Source: Cristatella mucedo (taxonomy: Eukaryota > Bryozoa > Phylactolaemata > Cristatellidae). Taken from it: a stretch of 64,000 nt of DNA. This document shows positions 35,966-46,049 of this stretch, piece after piece (the first letter of the stretch is position 1; every line of letters starts with the position of its first letter). The stretch lies in assembly GCA_009760855.2 (NCBI GenBank), contig WPIO01000007.1:12400001-12464000 (forward strand), in the 5' to 3' direction. The notes below the pieces were generated by a model, which ran no database searches, was not told the DNA's origin, and was given only the letters and a program-made list of their open reading frames with translations. The position numbers and the translations under genes are program-made.

Positions 35966-36134
35966 CTGGCTCCATGTTTGTCTATATATAACTCTCAAGC
36001 TGACTCTGCATTCCCTTCCTTCCCTCCCTCCATACCTACTAAAGTAGGCTTCAAGAGCTTTGGAAAAACTTAAGATCTTTCGAGTGGTTCGGTTGACCAT
36101 AGAGTGCTTTTTTAAATCAATATAATATTTACGT

Positions 36135-38900
36135 TTTAATACCAAAATAACAGTAATACATTTGCGTAGCACCCTCTGAGAACCTAATCTCTTTCAAAGT
36201 ACTTCACATATAATGTAAAGGAAGCCGGATTGAATGGTTAGTGGCAGCATGCTCAATGTCAGCCAGCGAAGCATGATTAGAGGTGACGTGCACAGGGTCA
36301 GCATGATAATATGGTTCGTGGCAGCATGCAAAGTGTCAACAAGCATAAGCACACAAAGGATGACTCACATGGACCCACTAAATGCTGTGATAAAAAGAAG
36401 CGTTTTCAGCTTCTTCTTAAATGGGGACGTTGTGATATCAGTCTGAAGCGAATTTCAAGCTTTAGGCGCATACGAAGTAAAGGCACGGTCTCCAAAGGAT
36501 TTGAGGTTTGCACGAGGTAAATGTAAGCGATTTGACTCAGAAAAGCAAGTAGTACGATACTTAGCTTGCTTCAGGAGTAGATCTTATAGTTATTCTAGGA
36601 CAAATAATGAAGAGACCTAAAAGTAAGTGACAGGACCTTGAATTCGATGCATTGCTTGACTGGGAGCGAGAAGTGGTATGATGTGACAACTGCAGCGCTC
36701 ATGACAGACAAGCCTAGCTGCAGAGTTTTGCACCGACTGTAAGAGCCTGATTGCATAGGCCGGTAGACCAGCAAGCAGTGAGTTACAGAAGTCGAGACGG
36801 GATGCCACAAATGCATGGACCAATTTAGATATCGTATCCTTGTCTAAACAAGCCCGAATATTAGCGATGTTATGTAGCAGAAAGTAGGCAGACTTAACTG
36901 TGGGGCTAATGTGGCCGTCTAAAGAAAGGTCACTTTGAAACATGACACCTAGATTACGATCAGATTCAACAGGAGACATACTGGCAGAGCCGGTTTGAGC
37001 GTCAAGTTTTCCAGTTTCTGAATCATACTTGGTTTGGCCATAACTAGTAAACTGGTTTTTATCGTTGGTGATATAAAATGTATTATTTGTTATTATTGCC
37101 ATTCAGTTTAAGACAGTTTGCTGCCATCCATGTACGGATGTCATCGATACATGCAGCAAGGAAGTTGAGAAAATTTGATGGGCTGAAGGACAGCGAGGGA
37201 TTAAAGCAAAGACACAACTTATTATCATCTGCATAAAAGTGAAAGATTAAATTGTGTCTAGCAATCTCATCGACAAGAGGGAGAGTAAAAACTGTGAAAA
37301 GAACTGGACCAGACTGCACAGAGCCCTGAGGTACACCGTACTTCAGTGGCTCCTTGGATGATCTTTGTCCGCTCACAACAATCCTGTGGTGTTTCCCACT
37401 GAGATAGGGTCTGAACCATTGTAGTGCTGTGCCAGTAATGCCCAGGCGAGATGAGAGGACATTGAGAAGGATTATGTGATCGATAGTATCAAAAGCAGCC
37501 GATAGATCGAGCAGGGCAGGAAGAGAGGCTCCAACTAAGTCTGCGTACCCAAGGACATCGTTATACACCCGAAATAATGCTACTTCTGTGGAGTAATTAG
37601 CTCTAAAATCACTGTGTAACTTACTAGCCAGGTTTAAAGTTTCAATATACGAGTTTAACTGGTCTGCGACGAATAGTTGCAGTGTCTTTGAAAGGAACGG
37701 TAGAAGGAAGACTGGGCACAGTTGCCCAAGTTCTCTTATCTAGTGTTCTTTCTTTATTAGTGGCCTGACGACAGCCTTTTTGCAAGATACTGGGACTTGA
37801 ACTGAGTCTAATTTTATACTTACAATGTTAGTTATGCATGGCAGCAGAAGACCTATGCATCATAAAAGCAGGACAGTGTGAATAAAGTCCAGAGGATGAG
37901 TTGAGTTGTCTGAGTTGTCTGTAGTGACTGGGGTATGATCTTCAGGATAAGGTCATTGGTGGCCTCCTTGAATGTAGACATTGATGTGCTGCACGGAATT
38001 GAGGCACATGAGTCCAGACTGGATTCTGCCACCCTAGGGATGGACTTTGTGGTCTTGTCTATCTTGTTGACAGACAAGCTAGAAAAGCGATCAGCAGATT
38101 ACCACAAGGATCATTAGGTAAGGAGATGACATGGGAGCGGTTAAGGATATGGTTGATCGTAGACATCAGCAACTTTAGCATGTGCATATGTGATTTACTT
38201 GGCCTTTGCACTGATCGATTGGTACTATCTACGGTAGTAATTGCATGCGAAGGAAGTCGAAGGTCAGTCAGTCCTGATCTTTAGCATGCTTTTTAAATCT
38301 TGCACTGATTATACCTAGCTAGTTTAATGTCTACGGTAAACCATAGGTCTTTTGTGCTTAGACAGAGATGCAAACTCGTTAAGCATGTCAGTTAGTGTCG
38401 TGTTGTAGCATTCTACCGATAATGACAGGTCAGAAGGAGATTGAGCAGCAGGAGAGAAAAAGATACTCTCATGCGGACAGCTTCGATTTTAAGGCTATTG
38501 AGTTTCTCTATTCACGGTGACTTTAGATGCGGAGGAAGGCACACACTGGAGAATGAATGAGACCTGCATTTGGTCAGACAAGCAGAATTTGGTAATACTA
38601 GGTGATGATAAGATACAGTTGTAGGAGAAAATTTGGTCGAGTATGTGACCCTAAGTTACCCGAATGAATGTTATGTAATGAGACCCAGGTTTCAAAATTT
38701 ATTCACACTGAGAGTAATTTTGGAAATCCATGCATTAGTGGATGGCAGAGTTGAAGATATTTTAGAATAAGAGTCACGCGATAGTAGAAGGCCGATAGTC
38801 ATGCCTGCTAGGAACCTAACTTTCCTATACTTTGCAAAAGCTCCTGCGAGACGCTCTGTGCTTTTTGCTCGACTGGCATGAGGAATCGGCGTCACTCACT
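36135..38900 (-). mobile_element. LINE family A, longest copy in the window
   Basis: Covers the 3' tail (36150-36250), thumb and C-terminal region, RT palm, and sequence upstream of the RT. Minus-strand pieces: 37568-37083 has LLDLSAAFDTIDH, YGVPQGSV and the box FYADDNKLCL, so the usual YADDTQLYL is changed just after the catalytic aspartates. 37102-36617 has [26 protein letters not shown] and [12 protein letters not shown]. Upstream, 38077-37853 and 38895-38692 look like the linker between endonuclease and RT. Frameshifts interrupt it. It ends less than 1 kb upstream of EIF3J, in opposite orientation. Confidence 0.75.
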
Positions 38901-39500
38901 GGAGAGGAGAGCATATGGCCACAATATTGTGGGTTATTCACCCTCTACTTGTTAATAGGCGCAGTCGATCGGTTAGGTTACACTCAGTGACACTTACTTC
39001 AGGTGTCGCACGTCGACCATTTCCGTTACTTGCACGGACGTGCTTGCCGGTCGGTTTCTGCTGAGAATCCATGTGGATAGAGCAGGTTCAATGAGGTAGA
39101 ACACCGTGTTGGCTGAGGAGTGAGGTGAGCAGCGTGAGGCGATTTTAGCTGCAATCTGAGGCAGTTTTTACTGTACCAGGTTAACCGTCCTTCGCTAATC
39201 CTGGAAGACAGCTTATCTGCTGCTCGAAGGCTGTCTCTACGCCAAACATAAGAAAATTCATGAACTCTTCAATTGATCAATAAGCGTCCTCTTTCGGTAC
39301 TGAGGTATGCAAGGTCTGGTTTGCTGATCAACTCGACAAGCTATGCGTGAAATTCCGGTCCGCCATTTGTATACGTCGCCCAGGTGCTACGGCTAGTGGA
39401 GATTACTCCTAAACTGCCGGCAGTGCGTGCGCAAGTATCCGCATCGGGATGGATTCAAAGGCGTTAACTATTCAATATTAAAACGTCTCACAGAAGCAGG
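38901..39500. other. Unassigned, perhaps the 5' part of the LINE
   Basis: No clear signal. It may be decayed 5' LINE sequence. Confidence 0.25.
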
Positions 39501-39523
39501 AAGGCATCCTTCCCCCTTCTGTG

Positions 39524-39531
39524 TGACGTCA
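39524..39531. promoter_or_regulatory. EIF3J: CRE palindrome TGACGTCA
   Basis: A perfect cAMP-response element palindrome about 210 bp upstream of the EIF3J start codon. CREB/ATF factors bind this word in many housekeeping promoters. Occupancy here is inference. Confidence 0.5.
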
Positions 39532-39690
39532 TTTTTATTGTTTGCGGGATATTTTACAAACTCGGTATCTCACCCCCTGCCTATGTGTAATCAATCTGAA
39601 AGAGCACGAATTTAAATTAAAATAGATCTCAACAAAGTCAGACCACTCACTGCGATAGTCTGCAGTATTACTAAGGCAAAAAATTTGCAG

Positions 39691-39698
39691 CCGGAAGC
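39691..39698 (+). promoter_or_regulatory. EIF3J: ETS/GABP-like box CCGGAAGC
   Basis: About 45 bp upstream of the EIF3J ATG and followed by TATCTCGCGTTAC, another housekeeping-type word. The spacing suits a TATA-less promoter. Confidence 0.45.
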
Positions 39699-39740
39699 AG
39701 AAGTTTCTCGATATCTCGCGTTACCCGAGCGGAGGCCGTC

Positions 39741-39753
39741 ATGGCGGACTGGG
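39741..39753 (+). CDS. EIF3J: EIF3J exon 1
   Basis: ATGGCGGACTGGG then donor GTGAGC, phase 1. Only four codons plus one base. Too short to be found by frame length alone. Confidence 0.9.
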
Positions 39754-42700
39754 GTGAGCGTGGGCTGCATGTAAATGAAACTTATTGAAGTGTAAGTGTG
39801 CTTATTTTACGGTTATCGTATTGACTGTAGAAGCTGAAGACTACGAACCGCCGGAACCTAAGCCCGTCGTACCGTCGGATAAATGGGAAGGCGAGGATGA
39901 AAGCGACGACGTTAAGGTAAGGATGGGTGCCGGTTGCCACCAGATGGTCGGTTCGTCGGCGACGTACCGCAAACTGTTGCCATACGTTCGACAACCTGGA
40001 TTTGTTCGTCATTGCTGAATGTCGTTTTCAGCTATTTTCTTTTAAAATAAACTTCCTCTGATGTGCTTGCGCATATTTTTCCGCCAGCTGGTAGCAAAAA
40101 GTTATGCTAAAAAGTACTGTTACGAACCCGCTGAAGCCGCTTCTTGTCTCGAATCCTATAGCCACAAACACAGCGCTTGTAATGGTGATGATAATTGCCT
40201 GCCCCTGATCAGCGATGGTGTAGCCCGAGCCTCGAAGCTCAGTTATAGTTTGCCTCGATACACGTATGTATGCCGACGGTAATGGAACGCTGTAGCTCCT
40301 AGACGTTCGACATTAAAAATCCGTATCCATAGCCTAGAGCAGTCTATTCAACGTCCCACAGAGAGCCAATGGTTTCCAGGACCTCGCTGTGCCCGCGGAC
40401 AGCTGGTGCAGAACTCTCCAGCCAGGCTTGTCTTTATGTGCGTAGCAGTTGCCGCATCGAACTACTTCACGCCGGCCTGCACTGGCTACCAGTCAAGCAA
40501 CGCATAGACCAAGGTTTTGTCACTGACTTTTAGGTTCCTTCATTCTATGGCTCCAGTCTATCTTTCAGATATACTACCCCATCAGGCCAAGCATCGTACC
40601 ACCCGCTTTTCGGAATCCAACAGTCTAGAAATACCTCGTACAAACCTCAAATCATTTGGAGACTGTGCATTTAGTTCGTATGCTCCCAAAGCCTGGAACT
40701 ACCTCCTGACTTGCTTCAGAACACCCCCTGACTTGACCACATTTAAAAAGAACAAAAACCTATTTAGGACAGCATTTAGTGGGTCCCTGTGATTCGTCCT
40801 TGATGTGCTTATGCATGCTGACACTGTGCATGCTGCCACTAACCACATTTGCATGCTGACCCTGTGCATGTAACCGCCAACCATGTTATGCTTGTTAATT
40901 GAGCATGCTACCACTAACCATTCGATGATGAGCCGTGATGGCACAGCAGGTAAGCCGTTTGCTTTTCACGACCTCGGAACCGAGGTCGTGGGTTCGAATC
41001 CTAATAATAATGCACTTGATAAAGCGCCCTTAAAGAACTAAATCTCTTTCTAGGCGCTTTACATCTGCTGCAAAGGGAAACAATTAAATAGTGAGTAATA
41101 TCATGCTTGATAAACAACATGAATAACATGGTTAGGGGTGACATGCACAAGGTCAGCATGCAAATGTGGTTAGTGGCAGCATGCACAGTGTCAGCACGCA
41201 TAAGCACATCAAGGACGAATCACAGGGACCCACTAAATGCTGTCCTAAATAGGTATTTTTAAGTTCTTTCTAAATGTGGTCAAGTCAGGGGGTGTTCTGA
41301 CGCAAGTCGGGAGGTAGTTCCAGGCTTTGGGAGCATACGAACTAAATGCACGGTCTCCAAATGATTTGAGGTTTGTACGAGGTATTGGTAAAGAGTTAGA
41401 TTCCGAAAAGCAGGTGGTACGGTGCTTAACCTGGTGGGGCAGTAGATCTGATAGGTAGGCTGGGGCGAAAGAATGAAATGACCTCAAAGTGAGCGACAAA
41501 ACCATGAAGTAAATCCTGCAGTGGGCGATCCTTTATTGCCGCTCACCATTCGATTGTGTTTCCTTTGCAACAAATGCAGCGCCTAAAAAGAGTGAGTTCT
41601 CTGAGGGCACATTTGTACTATCATTATTATTTTTATTGTCTCCCACCAGATTCTCATCATACTGTCCTTTTTAGTGTTTTTTTTAAAGTCCACTCTGTCA
41701 TGGGGGAATCACTCGCCTTGCACCTTCCATGTAATCACCCATTGTTTCTCACAGAGATGAATTGGTCTTATGTGCCTAGTTCAGAAATTAGTAGTGAGTA
41801 TGGTTGTCCCTGCCGTCCGAAAGGTGGAGATAGCAAAAAACGTAAAATCCATGGCCTTGTGCAACCAGATACTTACAGGCGCTATCATTTAGGCTTGTCT
41901 GTCGTGTCGCAGTTGCCACATCACACCACTTCTTGAAGACCTGCACTGGCTAATATAATATATAATATATAATTCATTTATATATTGCCCCAAGAGAACT
42001 TAATCTTTATTCAGGCGCTTCACATATGCCTCGGGGCTCGAGCCCCTAGTCAAGCAATGCATCAACTTCCAAGTTTTTGTCAAGGTTTTGTCACTAGCTG
42101 ACTGCATGCTGACCCTGTGCATGTCACCCCTAACCCATGTTATTCTTGTTGTTCATTGAACATGCTACCACTAACCATTCGGTCGTGGTTCCTTTACTGC
42201 ATATATAAAGCATTTGTGTATTCCCGTGCAAAAGTTTTCAGGTTTGAAAAGAAAGCTATGCTTATGTCGGTCGTACTGTTTTGCCGATAGCTGGAATATT
42301 TAGAGGTTAATAATAATAATAATAGTGCATTTGATATAGCGCTCTCAGAGAACTTAATCTTTTTCTAGACACTTTACATTTGCTGCAAACGAAGCACTAT
42401 CGATACCGTTATTTATTAGAAATATTTAGAACTATTATTTATCACAACCTCTAAAATTTGTGACAAATAATGGATTTTTAGTTTCTTTTCAAATGTGGGC
42501 AAGTCAGGAGGTGTGATGAAAGTCGGGAGTGAGTTCCAAGCTTTGGGAGTATACGAACTAAAGGCACGGTCTTCAAAGGATTTGAGGTTGGTACAAGGTG
42601 TAGGCAAACAATTAGATTCCAAAAAGCAGGTGGTACGATGCTCAGCCTGGTAGAGGAGTAGATCTAATGGAATATATCTCCGTAATGTAACTCCACAAAG

Positions 42701-45700
42701 CCATAAAGACCATGTGGGTGTTACACAGGAGAGTTTTGTGTAGTGCACTCACAGCCTAAGCGGCTTTCGGTACGCATTCGGTAGCCAACAGACTTCGTCT
42801 CGCGCAACAAAGAGAAAGTGGGAAGCATAGCAGAGTCAGGAGAGCAGTTGAGGTAGTGAGTAGCATAGAAGTAGCAGCTCAGGACCGCTGAAAAGGATGA
42901 GCCATAGTCGGCAGCGGGAGAGTAGTTGTCGTTTCGTAAGAATTGTGGAAGCGAGTTCCACAGTCTTGGACCTGCAGATCTGATAGGTAGTATGGAGCCA
43001 AAGAAGGGAGGCACCTAAAAATCGATGCATAGTTTAACTGGGAGCCAGTGCAGGTCGGCCAGAATTGGTGTGATGTGGCAACTGCAATGCTGACGACAGA
43101 CAAGCCTAGAGTTTTCACACCAACTTGATGTGCCTGATTGCACTGGCCGGTAGACCAGCATGCAGTGAGTTGCAGAAGTCGAGACTGGATGCCACAAATG
43201 CATGGATCAATTTAGATTTGGTATCCCTGTTGAAGCAAGCCCGAATTTTAGTAATGTTATGTAGCTGAAAGTGGGCAGACGACGTGAGCTGATGTGGTCG
43301 TCTAATTATAAATAAATACATCTTAGCTGATTAAACAGCCTCTTTTCGTATAGCGACAGAAGAGCCTTTACGGCTATCACCACCGCTTGCAGTGGCGATA
43401 CAGAATCGCCCACCGCAGGAATCGAACCCATGACCTCGGGACCGAGGTCGTGAAAGCAACCGCCTTACCTAGGGTGCCATCACTATTTGAAAGTCACCTT
43501 GGAACATGACAACCTAGATTTCGTGCAGATTCAACAGGAGATATGCTGGCAGAGCCGATTGTGAGCATTTAACCTTTCCATATTCGAAACTAGTTCGCCG
43601 ACTTACAATTGTTTTCAATGTGTGTTTGGTTCATTTGAACTTGATGACATGCAATCATTCCGATGTGATAAATTATGGTTTCTAAGGCATTATGTCCTGT
43701 TGTACTTTTAGGACAACTGGGACGATGAGGAATCAGAGGCAACATCAGAGAAGCCCGGTATGGTTTCGAGCTGGTCCTGTGGTTCGCATGGCATCTTTTC
43801 TTCCGTGCTGCCATCTCATGTGGCCGTGCTATTTTGCGTTACTTGCCTTCCCCGTATTTGGCAGTTGCCGAATGTCGAGCCTTGCAGTGTAGTTTTGCAG
43901 TGTCCACCTAGATGTTCCCTTATCGCTTTGGCATCTTGTTTGCAGCTGTCCCAAGTGGCACTGCAGTAGCCGTGAAAAAGAAAAAACCCCTTGCTGAGAG
44001 AATCGCCGAAAAGAAGGAGCAGAAACTGAAGGAGCTCGAGCAGAAAAGGCTTGAGGTCAGCAGCATGTGCCAGTGTCTGTCTATCTGTCTGTACTTGGCT
44101 GCCCGCTAGGATGCGGTTACCTCACTTTGGTCTGGTTCTGGCCCAGCATCTGACCCCACCCCACCTGAACATCATCGTGCTCTTATCGACGTCTGGCACT
44201 GCCTGGTGCCTTGTAGGCCGAGCAGGCCAGCAAGGAGCTGACAGCAGAGGAGGAAGCAGCGGAGAGGTTGCGAGTGCAGCGACTGCAGGAGGAGTCGGAC
44301 TTCATGCTTGCCAAAGAGGCTTTCGGAGGTAATGTGGCCTGGGACACCTGATCCTTTATGTGTTGCAATGTCAGTCGGGAGTGAATTCTAGGCTTGAGGA
44401 ACATGCATAATTATGTCAAGGTGTCCAAAGGATTTGAGATTGTTGAGAGGCACAGCTAGACGACCTTGTGTGGCCTGGCTAATGCTTTAGTCAAATTTGT
44501 CTTTTTTTGTTCTGATAATGTAACTTGCTTCTAGCACGAGGTATTTAATGTCATGGGAACTTAGTGTGTCTGCTTTGAGATGTCTGGCTAATGCTTTACA
44601 TTTTTTTGTTCTGCAAATGTAACTTGCTTGTTGCACGAGGTATTTTATGGTCATGGGGACGTTTGTATCTGAGCATGGTTTTTTAAATTTCGTTCCACAA
44701 CATTTACTGTTTTTTGCTGGTATTGTGATATCTTTAGTGCAATGCTTTTTTGCTATTCGTGATGCAGTTAAATTGAACAGCATGTTGATTCAATTTAGTG
44801 GGTGACATCCTATTTATATGCCGGCTGCTGCTGCTGCCACATAATTTATGTTGATCCTTAATGCATCGTTGAGCCAGCTGTCACACCAAAACAATGTTTC
44901 CGGTATTTGTAGTTTCTGAAAATGCAGCATCAGACAAATCGGGGCTCGAATTTCGTAATCCTGTGTCGAAAGAAGATTTTGATAAGTTTGCAGCCGACAT
45001 TGAGCACATGATCCTCAAATTTGAGGTAATCTTGTTCTCTCTTGTCGGCAGCCACTTGCAAGTCATGAATGGTATAAAGCTAGCTGATCTTCTAGAATGT
45101 GAAGTTATTAGGAGTGCACACCGGGTCTTGTGCTGTGAATGCAGCATGTTCTATAATGTCCTGTGTAATCAACGTCCTGTTTAATCGCCGATCCCGTCAC
45201 CGTTCTTGGTCACTGCTTTCGACCCCATTTAAGCACGTGGTTTGCAGTAAAGCAGCCCCCTCAGCAGGCACTGGCTGCGATTTGGCAAATTTAGCAGCAG
45301 GGTCACCGGCACGCAACAATTGCCTGACTGGGCGTGCAGCACACTATTGGTTAAGCTGTGCGCGAAAGTCATTCATGTGCATTCTGGATGCATGAACTAA
45401 CAGGGCATTGCATTAGGCAAAGGTCATTAACTCACATCGTGCCAACTTGTATCTTCTTTTTAGAAGTTGCCACAATTTGCATCGTTTGTGGAGACCCTGT
45501 TCCGTGGGGTCGCTGCTGGAAGTACGTATGTTATAATGTGCCTGCCCACCTCTACACGTCCGTGTGTCTGCGTGCACGTGCACTCGTAAAGTGCGTGCCC
45601 CCCCCCCGTGTTCATCGCTTGGCTGCACCCTGACCCCATCGTCCCCCTCAACTCGCTGGTACACTGCCCCTTTTTCGTGTACGCTGAGCTGCATGCTTCG

Positions 45701-46049
45701 ACGGCTGCAGTGAACTACGAGGACACGAAGAGGCTTGGAACCATGATGAGCACAATAGCCAACGAGAAGGCGAAGGTGGAGAAACAGGTGCGCCGCTCGC
45801 GACGAGCCCGCCTCACACCATCATCGCGAATGTGTTCGCCCGCGAAGTCCCCCTATTTCGCCGCCTTCGATTGCTCCTCGCGCGGCTGGTGGCCGGCAGG
45901 GGAGCAGCTGGACTCGTTCGAGGCTTTGGTCTTTGCAGACGAAGGGAAAGACAAAGAAGAAGGCCGGCGCCAAGCTCGTGGTACAGAGGGACAACGACTA
46001 CGGCGAGCTGGAGGCCGGCGGCGGCGACGAGTTCGACGACTTCATTTGA
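39741..46049 (+). CDS. EIF3J: Eukaryotic translation initiation factor 3 subunit J (EIF3J), nine exons
   Basis: Exons 39741-39753, 39831-39916, 43712-43757, 43946-44055, 44217-44328, 44913-45025, 45464-45521, 45711-45787 and 45939-46049 join in phase to 726 bp, 241 residues plus stop (human 258). EIF3J is a loosely bound eIF3 subunit. It sits in the mRNA entry channel and A site of the 40S subunit and helps initiation and recycling. Landmarks in order: MADWE acidic start, SDKWEGEDESDDVKDNWDDE (the hallmark acidic WEGED..VKDNWDD block), a lysine-rich helix (KKKKPLAERIAEKKEQK), RLQEESDFMLAKEAFG, FASFVETLF, a C-terminal KKKAGAK basic patch and the end DEFDDFI (human ends EDFM). The start has a strong context (GCCGTCATGG). 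Introns are 77 bp to 3.8 kb. The longest is packed with LINE and SINE pieces. Convergent with SPG11. Confidence 0.95.
39831..39916 (+). CDS. EIF3J: EIF3J exon 2
   Basis: Acceptor TATTGACTGTAG, donor GTAAGG. Encodes EAEDYEPPEP to the WEGEDESDDVK block. Confidence 0.95.
40405..40935 (+). mobile_element. LINE family A fragment in EIF3J intron 2
   Basis: C-terminal RT remnants ([36 protein letters not shown]) run into the family 3' UTR. A short frame at 40517-40792 survives. No (ATT)n tail follows: at about 40925 it runs into a tRNA-like head. Confidence 0.85.
40925..41002 (+). mobile_element. tRNA-like SINE-2 head, solo
   Basis: TGATGGCACAGCAGGTAAG (box A) and GTGGGTTCGAATCC (box B), with a perfect ACGACCTCGG/CCGAGGTCGT hairpin between. 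The SINE-2 body is missing. An opposite-strand LINE tail starts directly after it, so it is not a functional tRNA gene. Confidence 0.7.
41003..41515 (-). mobile_element. LINE family A, 3' fragment
   Basis: Starts with (AAT)n and TGCACTTGATAAAGCGCCC (reversed tail). The minus-strand frame 41505-41245 keeps FAPAYLSDLLPHQVKHRTT and KAWNYLPTCVRT. Confidence 0.85.
41520..41642 (+). mobile_element. LINE family A, 3' tail
   Basis: CTCACCATTCGATTGTGTTT, GCAACAAATGCAGCGCC and GTGAGTTCTCTGAGGGC with an ATTATT end. Confidence 0.75.
41880..42235 (+). mobile_element. LINE family A fragment interrupted by SINE-1
   Basis: Family text ends at CTGCACTGGCTA near 41952 and resumes at AGTCAAGCAATGCATCAACT near 42047. 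This is the same codon region (HWL/PVKQRI) that is continuous in other copies. Ends in the 3' UTR (CATGCTGACCCTGTGCATGT). Confidence 0.75.
41953..42046 (-). mobile_element. SINE-1, truncated, nested in LINE A
   Basis: AATTCATTTATATATTGCCC, AGAGAACTTAATCTTTATTC, then AGGCGCTTCACATATGCC and GGGGCTCGAGCCCC: reversed SINE-1 tail and box B. The rest of the tRNA head is absent. Confidence 0.7.
42672..42975 (-). mobile_element. LINE family B 3' end nested in LINE A
   Basis: TATCTCCGTAATGTAACTCC to CACAGTCTTGGACCTGCAG is the reversed family B end. AGATCTAAT on the left and AGATCTGAT on the right flank it as a probable target-site duplication. Confidence 0.8.
43322..43497 (-). mobile_element. SINE-2 nested in LINE A
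   Basis: Minus strand: GTGATGGCACCCTAGGTAAG (box A), GGGTTCGATTCC (box B), then the full family body ending AGAGGCTGTTTAATCAGC. Closely similar to the plus-strand copy at 50816-50990. Confidence 0.85.
43712..43757 (+). CDS. EIF3J: EIF3J exon 3
   Basis: Acceptor TGTTGTACTTTTAG, donor GTATGG. Encodes DNWDDEESEATSEKP, the continuation of the acidic block. Confidence 0.95.
43946..44055 (+). CDS. EIF3J: EIF3J exon 4
   Basis: Acceptor ATCTTGTTTGCAG, donor GTCAGC. A second in-phase acceptor (GGCACTGCAG) would start the exon at 43967 and drop seven residues. The first has the better pyrimidine tract. Confidence 0.85.
44217..44328 (+). CDS. EIF3J: EIF3J exon 5
   Basis: Acceptor GGTGCCTTGTAG, donor GTAATG, phase 1. 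Encodes LTAEEEAAERL and LQEESDFMLAKEAFG. Confidence 0.95.
44345..44465 (-). mobile_element. Short LINE family A remnant in EIF3J intron 5
   Basis: GTCGGGAGTGAATTCTAGGCT and GTCCAAAGGATTTGAG are reversed words from the family's C-terminal coding region. Confidence 0.6.
44466..44912 (+). other. EIF3J: Rest of EIF3J intron 5 with an internal direct repeat
   Basis: The words GGCTAATGCTTTA, TTTTTTGTTCTG, AATGTAACTTGCTT and GCACGAGGTATTT occur twice, about 107 bp apart (near 44476 and 44586). Confidence 0.6.
44913..45025 (+). CDS. EIF3J: EIF3J exon 6
   Basis: Acceptor CCGGTATTTGTAG, donor GTAATC. Encodes NPVSKEDFDKFAADI, matching the family's NPSSRDDF region. Confidence 0.95.
45464..45521 (+). 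CDS. EIF3J: EIF3J exon 7
   Basis: Acceptor ATCTTCTTTTTAG, donor GTACGT, phase 1. Encodes FASFVETLFRGV. Confidence 0.95.
45711..45787 (+). CDS. EIF3J: EIF3J exon 8
   Basis: Acceptor CGACGGCTGCAG, donor GTGCGC. Encodes MNYEDTKRLGTMMSTIANEK. Confidence 0.95.
45939..46049 (+). CDS. EIF3J: EIF3J exon 9 (terminal)
   Basis: Acceptor GGTCTTTGCAG. Encodes the lysine-rich patch and the acidic end, then TGA at 46047-46049. Confidence 0.95.
   Translation, partial: TKGKTKKKAGAKLVVQRDNDYGELEAGGGDEFDDFI

Larger units (their letters stand above)
42310..43580 (-). mobile_element. LINE family A, split by LINE B and SINE-2
   Basis: Tail at 42310-42400. Body text (AGGTGGTACGATGCTCAGCC) breaks at about 42670 and resumes at about 42976 (TCTGATAGGTAGTATGGAGC). 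It breaks again at about 43318 and resumes near 43497 (CACCTTGGAACATGACAACC). Minus-strand frames 43203-43015 and 43321-43115 keep DLHWLPVK and SSLDFCNSLHAGLP. Confidence 0.8.

Noticed and set aside
40925-41002. Functional tRNA gene
   Set aside because: Boxes A and B are present but there is no acceptor stem and no 3' part. The same head recurs in SINE copies.
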